Below, piece by piece: positions 9,005 to 20,290 of a DNA stretch of 64,000 nt. The notes beneath the pieces are model-generated. The model did not search any database. It was not told the origin of the DNA and was given only the letters and a program-made list of their open reading frames with translations. This DNA comes from JANQJA01 sp040880285. GTDB taxonomy: Bacteria > Pseudomonadota > Gammaproteobacteria > Pseudomonadales > Azotimanducaceae. Numbering within the stretch: the stretch's first letter is position 1; each line of letters opens with the position of its first letter. The DNA lies in NCBI GenBank assembly GCA_040880285.1, contig JBBDIT010000051.1, forward strand, positions 35,742 to 99,741. The letters are read 5' to 3'. Made by a program: the position numbers and the translations under genes.

Positions 9005-10198
9005 TTAAGCGAATTGTTTGAGCTCGCGCCTTGCAATCACCATCTTGTGAACCTCATCCGGGCCGTCAGCGATCCGCAGCGAGCGGGCATTTCGCCACAT
9101 GGCAGCAATTGGCGTGTCGTCGGATACGCCCAGGGCGCCGAGGCACTGGATCGCGCGATCGAGTACATTCATGGCCATGTTGGGCACAACGACTTTGCAC
9201 ATGGACAGTTCCTGCCTTGCTTCCTTTTTGCCAACCGTATCCATTTTCCAGGCCGCGTACTGGGTCAACAGACGTGCCTGCAATATCTCCATTTTTGAAG
9301 TCGCGACCCATTCCTGCACGAACTGCTTCTCCGCCAGTTTTGAACCATGGGTTTCACGTTGGTTGGCATGTCGGCACATGATCTCGTACGCCCGCTCAGC
9401 CATTCCGATGGCGCGCATACAGTGGTGAATGCGGCCAGGTCCAAGGCGAGCCTGGGCGATGGCAAAACCTCCATGCAATGGCCCAAGCAGATTTTCGGCT
9501 GGCACCCGGCAATTGTGGTATTGAATTTCACAATGGCCGCTACCGCCGGCATGTCCCATCACCGACACTGGCCTGATCAGGTTGAATCCTGGTGCGTCCG
9601 TCGGCACGATAATCATAGAGGCACGTTCGTGAGGCTGGCCAGCAGGATTGGTCACGACCATGACGATGGCAAATTTTGCGCCAACGGCGCCGGAGGTAAA
9701 CCACTTGTGTCCGTTGATGACCCATTCGTCACCATCGCGTACGGCGCTGGTTCGAATTCCGGTCGGATCCGCGCCGGAAACGTCCGGCTCGGTCATTGAA
9801 AAACACGAGCGAATGTCACCATCCAGCAAAGGTCTTAACCATTTCTCCTTTTGTTCCTCGCTGCCGTATTCAAGCAGGATTTCCATATTACCGGTATCCG
9901 GCGCGTTGCAGTTAAATACTCTGGATGCTGGCGCCGATTTGCCGGTGTGCTCACACATGGCAGCATATTCGTGGTTGGTCAGTCCTGCGCCCCATTTCTC
10001 ATCGGGCAGGAACAGGTTCCACAGACCCAGCGATCTGGCTTCAGCCCGTAACTGTTTCATCAGGGGTGAGTCTTCGCCATTGGGTGTAGTGTGTGACTGT
10101 TCGATAAACAGGTTTTCGTTCGGGATAACTTTCTCGTTGATAAATCGCTCGACCTGGTCGAGTACCAGGCGTGCTTCTTCTCTAATTTGGAATTCCAC
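9005..10198 (-). CDS. acyl-CoA dehydrogenase
   Basis: A 397-residue acyl-CoA dehydrogenase of normal length. Signatures: CFSMTEPDVSGADPTGI (FAD-binding loop), INGHKWFTSGA, and a C-terminal RIADGPDEVHKMVIARRELKQF block containing the DGPDEVH segment typical of a long- or branched-chain subgroup. The start is GTG at 10198 with GGAGAA six bases upstream. It stands 200 bp from the Ala-nucleophile hydrolase on the same strand. It is not a close copy of the dehydrogenase at 87-1295, so substrates probably differ. Confidence 0.9.
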   Translation of the reverse strand: MEFQIREEARLVLDQVERFINEKVIPNENLFIEQSHTTPNGEDSPLMKQLRAEARSLGLWNLFLPDEKWGAGLTNHEYAAMCEHTGKSAPASRVFNCNAPDTGNMEILLEYGSEEQKEKWLRPLLDGDIRSCFSMTEPDVSGADPTGIRTSAVRDGDEWVINGHKWFTSGAVGAKFAIVMVVTNPAGQPHERASMIIVPTDAPGFNLIRPVSVMGHAGGSGHCEIQYHNCRVPAENLLGPLHGGFAIAQARLGPGRIHHCMRAIGMAERAYEIMCRHANQRETHGSKLAEKQFVQEWVATSKMEILQARLLTQYAAWKMDTVGKKEARQELSMCKVVVPNMAMNVLDRAIQCLGALGVSDDTPIAAMWRNARSLRIADGPDEVHKMVIARRELKQFA

Positions 10199-10397
10199 AG
10201 GGCTTCTCCAATAATATTGAGGTATTAATTGACAGGGTCAGTCTAGTCGGCAACTGTGCCGTCGATAATTGATCCAGGTCAATGGCCATCGATCATTCTG
10301 TACAGTGATTTACAGTGATTCATGAGTCAGGGAAGCCAGGTGCCAGCTCGCAACGAAAGGACTGCCTGGGCGGCGCCGCGAAGACTAACTTGTGTCC

Positions 10398-11177
10398 CTA
10401 CCCGGCGAATTCCAGGAGAAGTGCGAGCACCTTTGCCTCTTCCTCGCGAACCACGAAATGACCCGCGCCAGGCAGCATTTCCAATCGCGAGCCTTCGATC
10501 CGCTCATGCAAGTCACGGGCATTTTTGGGTGTTCCGTTCTTGTCTTCCTCGCCATAGACCAGCAATGTGGGGACACGCGCGGTGCCCCAGTAGCTGGCAG
10601 AAGGGGAGGCCTGGGAATCCCAGCGCGCCTTGCTGTTGGCTCGGCTATTCCAGATCACATCGGCAATTTGTCTGAACAGGTCCGGTTCGCGTTCCATAAA
10701 ACCTGTGCCGCAGTACAGCCTTGCCAGTAATTTTTCCCAACTTTTACGGTCATCGTCGCGACGCGCTTCGCGCAACTCCAGCTGTACTGTGGACATATCG
10801 ACCGGCGGAAACTGACCACCAGTGCCGCATATCACCTGTTTTTGTACCAGATGGGGATAGTCGCGCGCGAACACCTGGGCAACCCGCCCGCCCCAGGCGT
10901 GACCTACCGCGATGACGGATTCAACGCCAAGGTGAACGACCAGATTTGCCGCGTCTGCAGCAATATCATTCAGCGTAAATTCGCCTTCAAAGTGGGTCGC
11001 ACCCGCATTACGCTGGTCGAATCGAATGACCTGCGCTGACTCACTCAGCCTCGTTGCCAGACTCCCCCAGAATTCGAGCGGTAGGCCGGCACCGTTGAAC
11101 AAAAGGAAGCAGGTTTCGCCGGCACCATCTACCTGATAGTTGAGTTCCACCCTTTTGGCCAGGGGAAGCGTGGTCAT
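10398..11177 (-). CDS. alpha/beta hydrolase-fold protein with Ala at the nucleophile position
   Basis: A 259-residue alpha/beta hydrolase-fold protein. The elbow reads G-H-A-W-G-G instead of G-x-S-x-G, so the catalytic serine is alanine; the histidine (GAGHFVVREE) and the acid-loop region (YGEEDKNGTP) are retained. The same substitution occurs in its paralogue at 25007-25792, with which it shares long identical blocks (RVAQVFARDYPHL, YGEEDKNGTPKNA). Ala at this position is also known, to my recollection, in RutD-type proteins. It may be a non-hydrolytic or water-mediated enzyme. The start has AAAGG seven bases upstream. Confidence 0.85.
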   Translation of the reverse strand: MTTLPLAKRVELNYQVDGAGETCFLLFNGAGLPLEFWGSLATRLSESAQVIRFDQRNAGATHFEGEFTLNDIAADAANLVVHLGVESVIAVGHAWGGRVAQVFARDYPHLVQKQVICGTGGQFPPVDMSTVQLELREARRDDDRKSWEKLLARLYCGTGFMEREPDLFRQIADVIWNSRANSKARWDSQASPSASYWGTARVPTLLVYGEEDKNGTPKNARDLHERIEGSRLEMLPGAGHFVVREEEAKVLALLLEFAG

Positions 11178-11265
11178 GGATTGGCCTTTGTCGTCACCTT
11201 GAGCTGTCCCTCCATACTCACATTTTCTATGATGAGTTGGAATCCCGTAATTCGAGAATTTGACT

Positions 11266-11733
11266 ATGCCGGTTCTGCCGGAGGAAGCCCTCTACAATAT
11301 CCTTGATACGTGGCCGGTTGCCGTCCTTTCGACCTATGGCACGCGGTTTATAGACAGTGTTCCTGTTGTATTTGTTCGTGCTGGCTCTCTCCTGTATTCG
11401 CCGGTAGACGGCAAGCCCAAGTCGGGCCGGGCACTTTCTCGTGTGTCAAACCTGAAACGTGATGACCGCTATACCCTGTTACTGCAAGACTATCAAAACG
11501 ACTGGCAGGCGCTATGGTGGGTCAAACTTTCGGGTAGGGCGCGCGTGCTTGAAGATATTGATGAAAGTACAGGACAACTGCCGGATATCGTTGCGGCGCT
11601 TTCGGACAAATATCCGCAGTACCAGGCAACCCCAGTGCTCGGTGCCAGGCGACAACTGCTTGAGCTTGAAATAGATTCGTTGAATGCATGGGCATATCGG
11701 GGTATCGATTGGCTGGCCGGGCGGTTCATCTGA
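11266..11733 (+). CDS. PPOX-class, F420/FMN-binding split-barrel protein
   Basis: A 155-residue protein of the pyridoxamine-phosphate-oxidase-like split beta-barrel superfamily: WPVAVLSTYGTRFIDSVPVVF at the start, the central SVDGKPK-like stretch YSPVDGKPKSGRALSRVSNL, and WWVKLSGRARVLED. The pattern VDGKPK...L.R..NL is typical of the TIGR03668-like putative F420-binding group. The ATG at 11266 is preferred over a TTG two codons earlier. It is divergent from the hydrolase at 10398-11177. Cofactor identity is inference. Confidence 0.8.
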   Translation: MPVLPEEALYNILDTWPVAVLSTYGTRFIDSVPVVFVRAGSLLYSPVDGKPKSGRALSRVSNLKRDDRYTLLLQDYQNDWQALWWVKLSGRARVLEDIDESTGQLPDIVAALSDKYPQYQATPVLGARRQLLELEIDSLNAWAYRGIDWLAGRFI

Positions 11734-11815
11734 CCTGTATATGATATTGCAGTCTTGGTATGGTGGCGCCTCGGTTTAACCACATATTCGATCTCTCAGG
11801 ATCGTAAGGACAAGA

Positions 11816-12612
11816 ATGAAAGACCTGTTTTCAATAGAAGGAAAAGTCGCCCTGGTAACGGGCGGGTCCCGTGGCATTGGTGAAATGATTGCGGCAGGAT
11901 TCCTGGCCAATGGTGCGAAGGTTTACATCAGTTCGCGTAAAGCGGATGTGTGTGATGCCACGGCTAAACGCCTGTCTGATGAGTTTGGCGGCGAGTGTAT
12001 TTCGATACCCGGCAATCTGGCAGAGCTTACGGGTATACAAGCGGTTGTCGCAGAAATTGGCAAGCGGGAAGACTTGCTGGACATCCTGGTCAATAATGCC
12101 GGTGCTGCATGGGGAGCACCGCTGGATGAATTTCCTGAAAGTGGTTGGGATAAGGTGATGGATACTAATGTCAAGGCGTGTTCTTCCTGACCCAGAAACT
12201 GCTACCCTTGTTGCGCAAGGCAGGAACTGCCGAGGACCCTGCACGTGTCATCAACGTTGGTTCGATCGATGGAATCGTGACGCCAGCGTTTGATAATTTC
12301 TCCTATGGTCCTTCCAAAGCCGCGGTGCACCACTTGACTAAAGTTTTGGCATCGCACCTGGTCAAACAGAATATTATCGTCAATGCCATTGCGCCCGGTC
12401 CGTTTCCCACCTGGATGCTGAGTACCGGCGTCGGATTTGGCGGCGAGACTGACGGCGTTGATTGGGATGCAGTTGGCAAGGGTAACCCGCGGGGTAGGGT
12501 GGGGACGCCTGAAGATATCGCCGGACTCGTGATTTTTCTGTCATCACGTGCTGGTGCCTTCACAGTCGGCGAGGTGATTACCTGCGATGGCGGTTCAGCG
12601 GTCGCGCGCTAG
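11816..12612 (+). CDS. SDR family oxidoreductase, broken by a 1-bp frameshift
   Basis: Two overlapping reading frames together make one complete short-chain dehydrogenase of about 265 residues. The first carries the NAD(P) loop TGGSRGIG and NNAG and ends abruptly after MDTNVKA; the second resumes with FFLTQKLLPLL and holds the catalytic Ser/Tyr/Lys region (YGPSK), NAIAPGPF and the C-terminal ITCDGG. At about 12176-12180 the bases GCGTGTTC should be GCGGTGTTC, so one G is missing in a short G run. The total length is one base short of a multiple of three. All active-site motifs are intact, so a sequencing or assembly error is as likely as a real mutation. Confidence 0.85.
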
Positions 12613-13652
12613 GTCCGGGAAGCCACTTCTATCGTATCGACAAAGTATTGCTGGCTGGTGGCAGCTGCAACGAAGTTTTCCTGTAGGTGCAGCCAGACCT
12701 GCATATCGGCGTTGACCGCGTCGAGGCCGTGTTCAAGCACATAGGCGTAGCTTTTCTGGAACGCGGTAAGGCCGGATTGCATCAGTGGCTCATCATAATA
12801 GTCGTTGTATGCGTCCGGTTTCCCCCAGCCCAAAAATCGCCTGCCCGCCAGATAGCGGCCTGCCTTCATGCCAATCAAGCCGATACCGGCCTCTCGAGCC
12901 GCCTCCAGGGTCGGTCTTAAACTGACCATTTCCGCAGTGCCGGCAAGGATGCTGCGGTTGGCCCAGTCATACCAGCCTGCGGGTGTTATCGCGATCTGTG
13001 CGAGGTCGTACCAATTGCTATGTGCGGCGGCTAGCAGCACGTTTTCTGCATTTTCATGGGTGCTGATGCCGAAATAGGTAACCTTGCCAGCTTCCCGGGC
13101 GCGCTCAAAGGCGCGATAGATCTCTTCGCTTCGCACCACAGAAACATTGTTAGTTGCCATCAGGTAGTAGGCATCGACATGATCCTGGCGTAGCTCTCGC
13201 AAGCTGCCTTCCAGAAAACCAGTCCAGTTTTTCGCCGCTTGCCGCGCTTCCCCCGCATTAATCTCATGAGCTGGTTCAACATCAATTTCGACCTGGGCCT
13301 TCGAGATGAGAAAAATCTTTTCGCGATGACGTTTCAGGAAGGGGGCGAGGTTCTGTTCTGCGTCGCGATAGTAGTTGCGATATCCCACATCGAACACATT
13401 GATCCCTGCGTCAAGCGCCGGTTCCAGAAGGTCATTGGCCTTGCCGTTTGACAGGGCCGCGCCGCACCCGAATACCAGCCTGCTTCCGCTAAAGCCGGTA
13501 CGTCCCAGCCTGCGATAGGTCATTGCTGGCCAGCTGGCGGTTGACTGATTGGCCTCCTCCACCGCTGCCTGGAGGTTGCCGGTTCGCAAGAATGCCTGGC
13601 CGCCGACAGTCAGGGCGGTGACGCTCTGTAAGAATGAACGACGCTTGATCAT
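12609..13652 (-). CDS. aldo/keto reductase with Tat signal
   Basis: A 347-residue aldo/keto reductase. The start at 13652 is fixed by an AGGAGG ribosome site and by the twin-arginine signal MIKRRSFLQSVTALTVGG immediately after it; a longer frame upstream is not used. The reductase domain begins TYRRLGRTGFSGSRLVFGCG and continues with AGINVFDVGYRNYY (catalytic Asp and nearby Tyr), an FLISKAQVE strand and VDAYYLMATN. Tat-exported members act in the periplasm on unknown substrates. Its stop overlaps the stop of the convergent SDR gene. Confidence 0.88.
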   Translation of the reverse strand: MIKRRSFLQSVTALTVGGQAFLRTGNLQAAVEEANQSTASWPAMTYRRLGRTGFSGSRLVFGCGAALSNGKANDLLEPALDAGINVFDVGYRNYYRDAEQNLAPFLKRHREKIFLISKAQVEIDVEPAHEINAGEARQAAKNWTGFLEGSLRELRQDHVDAYYLMATNNVSVVRSEEIYRAFERAREAGKVTYFGISTHENAENVLLAAAHSNWYDLAQIAITPAGWYDWANRSILAGTAEMVSLRPTLEAAREAGIGLIGMKAGRYLAGRRFLGWGKPDAYNDYYDEPLMQSGLTAFQKSYAYVLEHGLDAVNADMQVWLHLQENFVAAATSQQYFVDTIEVASRT

Positions 13653-13780
13653 GGGGTCTTTCCTCCTGATAGCCGCACGCTCCAGTATACGCGCCTGGCA
13701 CCGGGGTGCAATTTGGAAGCAAGCGCCCGGTTGTCTCGCCCCCACAAGGCAGGTATAAATCATGAAAAAGAGGAAATACC

Positions 13781-14878
13781 ATGCAGGATATCCCGCGCTC
13801 TGCCGACCAATTTACTGTCGATTGGCTCAACTTCGCGCTCGCTGGCCACCTGGGTGGGCATAAGGTCAAAACGGTGGAAGTTCGGGACTCGGACATCCCT
13901 GGCCAGACGGCAGAGATTGCAAAGATTTCGGTGACCTATGATAGCGTTGACTGCCGGCTACCGACTCGCCTGATCGGTAAGTACACCAGCCACAATCAAG
14001 GTGTCATCGACGCAGTGATCAATGTCTATCAGCAGTATTGGCGAGAGACTTCCTTTTACAAAGAACTGCCGGATCCGGGGATACCCGTGCCCTCCTGCTA
14101 TTACGCTGTCCACGATCCGGCCACGCAAACCTTTGTGATCTTGATGAACGATCTTGCACCGGCCGAATCGCCGTCCTGGGCATCAACGCCGGCACAGGTT
14201 GCCGAGGCGGTATCTCATTTACCTGGAATCCATGGCAAGTGGTGGAACTCGCCGCTGATTCGATCAAAGGATTGGCTGGTTCAGTATGACAATATTGCAT
14301 TCTTTACGGCGGCAGCTTCAGCGGCGTCAGCTTCAGTACCCAGAGTCAGGCAACTGTTCGGGGCCAAAGCTGACCAGACTGCCAGGCTGCTCGACATGTG
14401 GCTTGACAAGATCGATCGGGTGACTGAGTACATCAGCAAGCAGCCCTATACGCTGGTACACGGTGACTATCACCCCAAACAAATTTTTTTTCCGGTGGAA
14501 TCCAACGGCCAGTTTGCTGTGATTGACTGGCAATTCAGTTTTGTCGCCCAGGGCGCCTGGGATCTCATTCGGGTGGTAACGCTGGGGCAGAGTGTGAATG
14601 AACGTCGAACCCGCGAGAACGAGCTCATCAGCAACTACCACGCTGGCCTTGCGGCACAAGGCGTATCGAACTATTCCATGGCAGCACTCGAGGATGACAT
14701 CAGGCTGGGGCTCATCGTAAACCAGATGATCATGGCAATTGCGGTTGCGGACACGGACATTGCGCTGGTTGCTCGCGAGTGCGATGAATTGGGACTCGAG
14801 TGGCAGGATGTCATCCTGTTACGCGGCGAAGCCGCGGTCGGCGATTGGGATGTGGAGAAGTTTTTATCAGACTTGTGA
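13781..14878 (+). CDS. APH/ecdysteroid-kinase-like phosphotransferase
   Basis: A 365-residue small-molecule kinase of the aminoglycoside-phosphotransferase fold, closest in look to the CHK/EcKinase-like branch common in bacteria that degrade lipids. Seen: the FVILMNDL hinge, the catalytic loop TLVHGDYHPKQIFF and the metal-binding VIDWQF. The Brenner motif normally has Asn eight positions after His (HGDxxxxN); here that residue is Gln, a conservative but unusual change. It is divergent from the aldo/keto reductase (129 bp apart) and convergent with pdxH. The substrate is unknown. Confidence 0.8.
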   Translation: MQDIPRSADQFTVDWLNFALAGHLGGHKVKTVEVRDSDIPGQTAEIAKISVTYDSVDCRLPTRLIGKYTSHNQGVIDAVINVYQQYWRETSFYKELPDPGIPVPSCYYAVHDPATQTFVILMNDLAPAESPSWASTPAQVAEAVSHLPGIHGKWWNSPLIRSKDWLVQYDNIAFFTAAASAASASVPRVRQLFGAKADQTARLLDMWLDKIDRVTEYISKQPYTLVHGDYHPKQIFFPVESNGQFAVIDWQFSFVAQGAWDLIRVVTLGQSVNERRTRENELISNYHAGLAAQGVSNYSMAALEDDIRLGLIVNQMIMAIAVADTDIALVARECDELGLEWQDVILLRGEAAVGDWDVEKFLSDL

Positions 14879-14896
14879 GCGTCCCTGACGAAAACT

Positions 14897-15535
14897 CTAA
14901 GGCGCAAGCCTTCTGATGTTCCAGCTATCCTTCTTCTGTTTTCGATATTCGAAACGATCATGCAGCCGATATTGGCCGCCCTGCCAGAATTCCCAGATAT
15001 CCGGTATAACGGTGTAACCGCCCCACCTTTCCGGCATGGGAACATCGGTGCCGGAAAACTCTCGTTGTATCCTGGCGAACTCATCGTCCAGCACCTGTCT
15101 TGAAGCGATCTCCTCACTTTGGGTCGCGACCCAGGCGGCAATCTGGCTTTCACGCGGGCGCGTAGCGAAGTAGGCGGCTGAGGTTTCGGCCGGCAACATT
15201 TTTGCACGACCTCCGACAATAACTTGCCGATCCATTTGCAGCCATGGGAAGTGTAGTACCACTCGCGGGTGGCTCTCAATATCGCGGGCCTTGCGGCTGT
15301 CGAGACTGGTGTAAAAACCAAGTCCCCCTTCATCGAATGACTTGAGCAGGACGATCCTGGACCAGGGTTCCCCGGCAGCATTGATCGACGAGACGGTCAT
15401 GGCAGTCGGATCGTTAATGCCAGCCGCAACGGCTTCCTCCATCCAATAGCGGAATTGCAGGTGCGGCGAGTCGGCAAGAGTCGCCCGCGTCAGCTTGCCG
15501 TAACGATACTCGCGCCTGTTGTCTTCCAGCTTCAT
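14897..15535 (-). CDS. pdxH: pyridoxine/pyridoxamine 5'-phosphate oxidase
   Basis: PdxH oxidises pyridoxamine- or pyridoxine-phosphate to pyridoxal phosphate with FMN. The 212-residue protein from the ATG at 15535 has the normal length and motifs: NDPTAMTVSSINAAGEPWSRIVLLK (R-x-V-L-L-K FMN phosphate site), GFYTSLDSRKARDI, WLQMDRQVIVGGRA, ESQIAAWVATQSEEI, ERWGGYTVIP and the C-terminal IRRLAP. An extension of 57 codons upstream is open but has no family similarity. A weak AGAAGG lies about 11 bp before the ATG. Confidence 0.93.
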   Translation of the reverse strand: MKLEDNRREYRYGKLTRATLADSPHLQFRYWMEEAVAAGINDPTAMTVSSINAAGEPWSRIVLLKSFDEGGLGFYTSLDSRKARDIESHPRVVLHFPWLQMDRQVIVGGRAKMLPAETSAAYFATRPRESQIAAWVATQSEEIASRQVLDDEFARIQREFSGTDVPMPERWGGYTVIPDIWEFWQGGQYRLHDRFEYRKQKKDSWNIRRLAP

Positions 15536-15739
15536 GGGGCCAGCAACCTTCTTATCGATTGTAAGCGGGTATTGTACGCGATTCGCAGCCACGCTGGCTG
15601 CAAGCACAACGTGGCAGCTTGTGCGAATTATACAGGTTGCGAGTCTGGCATTGATGGGCAGCAACGGATCGACAAGCAACGGCTCGAATGATCCGGAAAG
15701 CACCAATCGCGTTGACTAACCATCTATTTTTACGATCAT

Positions 15740-15767
15740 ACTGATAAAAACAATCAGTTTTACTGAT
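15740..15767. promoter_or_regulatory. inverted repeat upstream of katG
   Basis: ACTGAT (15740-15745) and ATCAGT (15753-15758) form a 6-7-6 inverted repeat, followed by a third copy ACTGAT at 15762-15767. It lies about 90 bp before the katG start, in an AT-rich stretch with a TACTAT box near 15777. An operator for a peroxide- or iron-responsive regulator is plausible; the regulator is not identifiable from the window. Confidence 0.35.
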
Positions 15768-15796
15768 CCAGGTGCATACTATAGCCTCAATAATAG

Positions 15797-18019
<2,223 letters not shown>

Positions 18020-18170
18020 ATAACTCGCAGGACTCTCCACGTTGGGGATCAGCCGCGAATCGATCACCTTTTCGAACTGGACGTGGTGGGCTGTGTGTCG
18101 GCAAAGCCTATGGAAAAAAGGAGGTAAGCCGAAGAAAATCGTGTTCTTTTGTCATTGTCGTCGGTTACCG

Positions 18171-19139
18171 TTACCTCGAACGCTCGATAACTTTGGCGAG
18201 TGCGATGCCAGCCTCGCCGGCAATCGAGTAGAAGAGGTAAGTGTCGCTACCCTCCTCGAAGACTTCTGGATCGCGCAGTTGGTGAACGCGTGTCTCTATA
18301 GCGCCGCGCCGGGACGGTTCGATTGGCCTGTCTGCACCTTCCCAATCTGTTTCGGGTCTCAAAATTTCGACGGGTTCGGAAGCCTGCCATGTAGACCAGT
18401 CAGCGTTGATGTCTATGGTAGATAGCAGGATACGCTCGGGCGCGTGGCCAGCCTGGGTCCAGAAGACGTAAAGCTTACTGTCGCGAATCATGAGTCCGGA
18501 GTGGCGCATGTTCGGGTTGAACAGCGAGAGCCCCTCCTCGAATTTGGTGAGGCCGTCTGAGGAGCGGTAGAAGACCCCCGGCATCGCGAGGCCATAGTAC
18601 TGACCGTTCCAGGGGAATACGCGCAGGTAAGGACGGGTGATGACCTCCTGTCTCGCGTCGAACTTGAGGCCGTTTCGTGACACCGCCACGCGGCTCGCCT
18701 GCGAACCTGTTTCCAGCATGCCATGGTAGTAGAGTCGGATCTCTTGTTTTTCCGGTACGATCACGGCTTCCGGAGAAGCAATGTGCGTGTAGAGGGGGTC
18801 GTAGCCATCGGCGCGTCGCTCAGCAACTCGTTCCCGGCGCTCTCTGGGCAACCTGGCGAGCGGAATGACGCCGGTCGGAAAGTACGATTCCTCCAGGTGG
18901 AGCACGCCGGGTTCGTACACCGTCCAGGGGCCACCGATCGAGTCGGCATACGCCAGCCGGATGTGCTTACCCCTGTGGTGAGCAAAGTACATGTAATACT
19001 TACCGAGCGGGTTGTCGACCCAATTGGGCACGCGGATCACCGAGGGACCATTCACGTTGTTGCCAAGTGATGGGGACGAGTCTGTCGTGATGATTGGGTT
19101 TGCCACGAGCCGTTGGATCTCGATTTCGGGTGCGGCCAT
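18171..19139 (-). CDS. GH43-like beta-propeller protein
   Basis: A 322-residue protein starting MAAPEIEIQRLVANPIITTD. The order GPSVIRVPNWV, GKYYMYFAHHRGKHIRLAYADSIGGPW, DPLYTHIASPEAVIVPEKQEIRLYYHGM and HQLRDPEVFEEGSDTYLFYSIAGE is that of five-bladed glycosidase propellers (GH43/GH117-like), each blade ending in a Y-x-x-Y or LFYS strand. The catalytic acids were not assigned with certainty. No signal peptide is evident. It starts 43 bp after the preceding gene on the same strand, so both are probably cotranscribed. The substrate is unknown. Confidence 0.65.
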   Translation of the reverse strand: MAAPEIEIQRLVANPIITTDSSPSLGNNVNGPSVIRVPNWVDNPLGKYYMYFAHHRGKHIRLAYADSIGGPWTVYEPGVLHLEESYFPTGVIPLARLPRERRERVAERRADGYDPLYTHIASPEAVIVPEKQEIRLYYHGMLETGSQASRVAVSRNGLKFDARQEVITRPYLRVFPWNGQYYGLAMPGVFYRSSDGLTKFEEGLSLFNPNMRHSGLMIRDSKLYVFWTQAGHAPERILLSTIDINADWSTWQASEPVEILRPETDWEGADRPIEPSRRGAIETRVHQLRDPEVFEEGSDTYLFYSIAGEAGIALAKVIERSR

Positions 19140-19182
19140 CAAGGTGCTACTGTTGTGTATTATAGCCACGAGAAATGATGCC

Positions 19183-20082
19183 TTATACAAGATTGTAGTT
19201 TTCGTTGAGCACCGGAATGTAGGTGGGAGGACTTCGATAGAGTTCGCCATCCAGAAATCGGCGTGAATGGTCTAGTACGAGCTTGTTCCTCGCCTGGTTG
19301 GCGCGCTCCCACTCCTGGTAGTCGGGACCGTTCCCGATCAGCGCCGCCGGTGTTTGTGCGGCCTGCCAGTGTTGGTAACTCGCGTAACGCGTCAGCATGA
19401 CTGCTTCGTCGTAGTCGGCGGATTCCTCGCCACGTGCGGGTTCGGGATAAATGCAGCGCCAGAGGCCGATACCACGTGCGCCCATCTTGCTGATGACTGG
19501 CGTCATGCCGTCACGTGTCAGGGCGTCGAAGTTGTCGAAGCTGCCTTTCCTGATCTTCCAGTATTCGAAGTCGATGACTTCCTCGTCGCCGGGGGTTGGG
19601 ATGTCGTAACGCACCGGCCCCGGCTGTGCACCGGGATCGCTGGTCAGTTCGAAGTCCTCGTCCAGCCCCGGGAGATGATAGGGAACGTCCTCGAACATGC
19701 GTCCGGTCATGAAGTACGCCCCATCCGACCCGAGCAGGTATTGGCGCCGGGTCGAGCCTCCGCCTTGGGAGAGATCGAGCAGCGGGCCATCCCCGATGAT
19801 ATTGCCAGGTTGACGCGTCTCTACCCAGTGCTCATAGCTCGCGTAGCGCGCCAGCCGATAGTTTTCGTCGTAATCGTTGCTGCCGCCATCCTTTGGGTAG
19901 ATGACCTTGAAATCACCGACGACGCGACTGCCGATCTTCTCGTATACGAGCCAGACACCTCGCTCGCTGGCCTGCTTGAACGCCTGGTGGTAGCCCTTCC
20001 TGATCTTGTGGTGGCGAAATACGAGTACCTCTTCGCCGGGACGATTGGCGCTGTTGCGGCGCGCCGTAATTGATTCACTCAT
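19183..20082 (-). CDS. duplicated NIPSNAP-like (dimeric alpha/beta barrel) protein
   Basis: A 299-residue protein made of two similar halves of about 125 residues. Each half contains KIRKG, then F..A...G, IGSR/MGAR, a DF(K)/LWR..IYP strand, DYDE, RYASY(E/Q)HW and I(I)G(D/N)GP. The matching order and spacing show an internal duplication. This looks like the NIPSNAP/ferredoxin-like fold, in which two repeats would form a pseudo-dimeric barrel in one chain. It precedes the GH43-like gene by 43 bp. No enzyme activity can be assigned. Confidence 0.6.
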   Translation of the reverse strand: MSESITARRNSANRPGEEVLVFRHHKIRKGYHQAFKQASERGVWLVYEKIGSRVVGDFKVIYPKDGGSNDYDENYRLARYASYEHWVETRQPGNIIGDGPLLDLSQGGGSTRRQYLLGSDGAYFMTGRMFEDVPYHLPGLDEDFELTSDPGAQPGPVRYDIPTPGDEEVIDFEYWKIRKGSFDNFDALTRDGMTPVISKMGARGIGLWRCIYPEPARGEESADYDEAVMLTRYASYQHWQAAQTPAALIGNGPDYQEWERANQARNKLVLDHSRRFLDGELYRSPPTYIPVLNENYNLV

Positions 20083-20290
20083 GTGTTATCCAATTGTTGT
20101 AAGGTTTCGTGAACAGCGCCGGCACCAGATTTGCCGAACAGGAAACGTCAGAGTCCTCGGTGAGGGCAAATGAAGTATCTTATAGCGCATCTTTGGATGT
20201 CAAATGTACCCGGCTGAGACTAGAGCTCGCGGGCGATAATTCGGCCCGATATTAACAATGGGTATCCTTCGCTATAAATATAGTTGTTTA

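Noticed and set aside
11816..12612. Selenocysteine as an explanation for the split SDR
   Set aside because: The two halves are in different frames and the active-site residues are elsewhere, so a 1-bp frameshift explains it.
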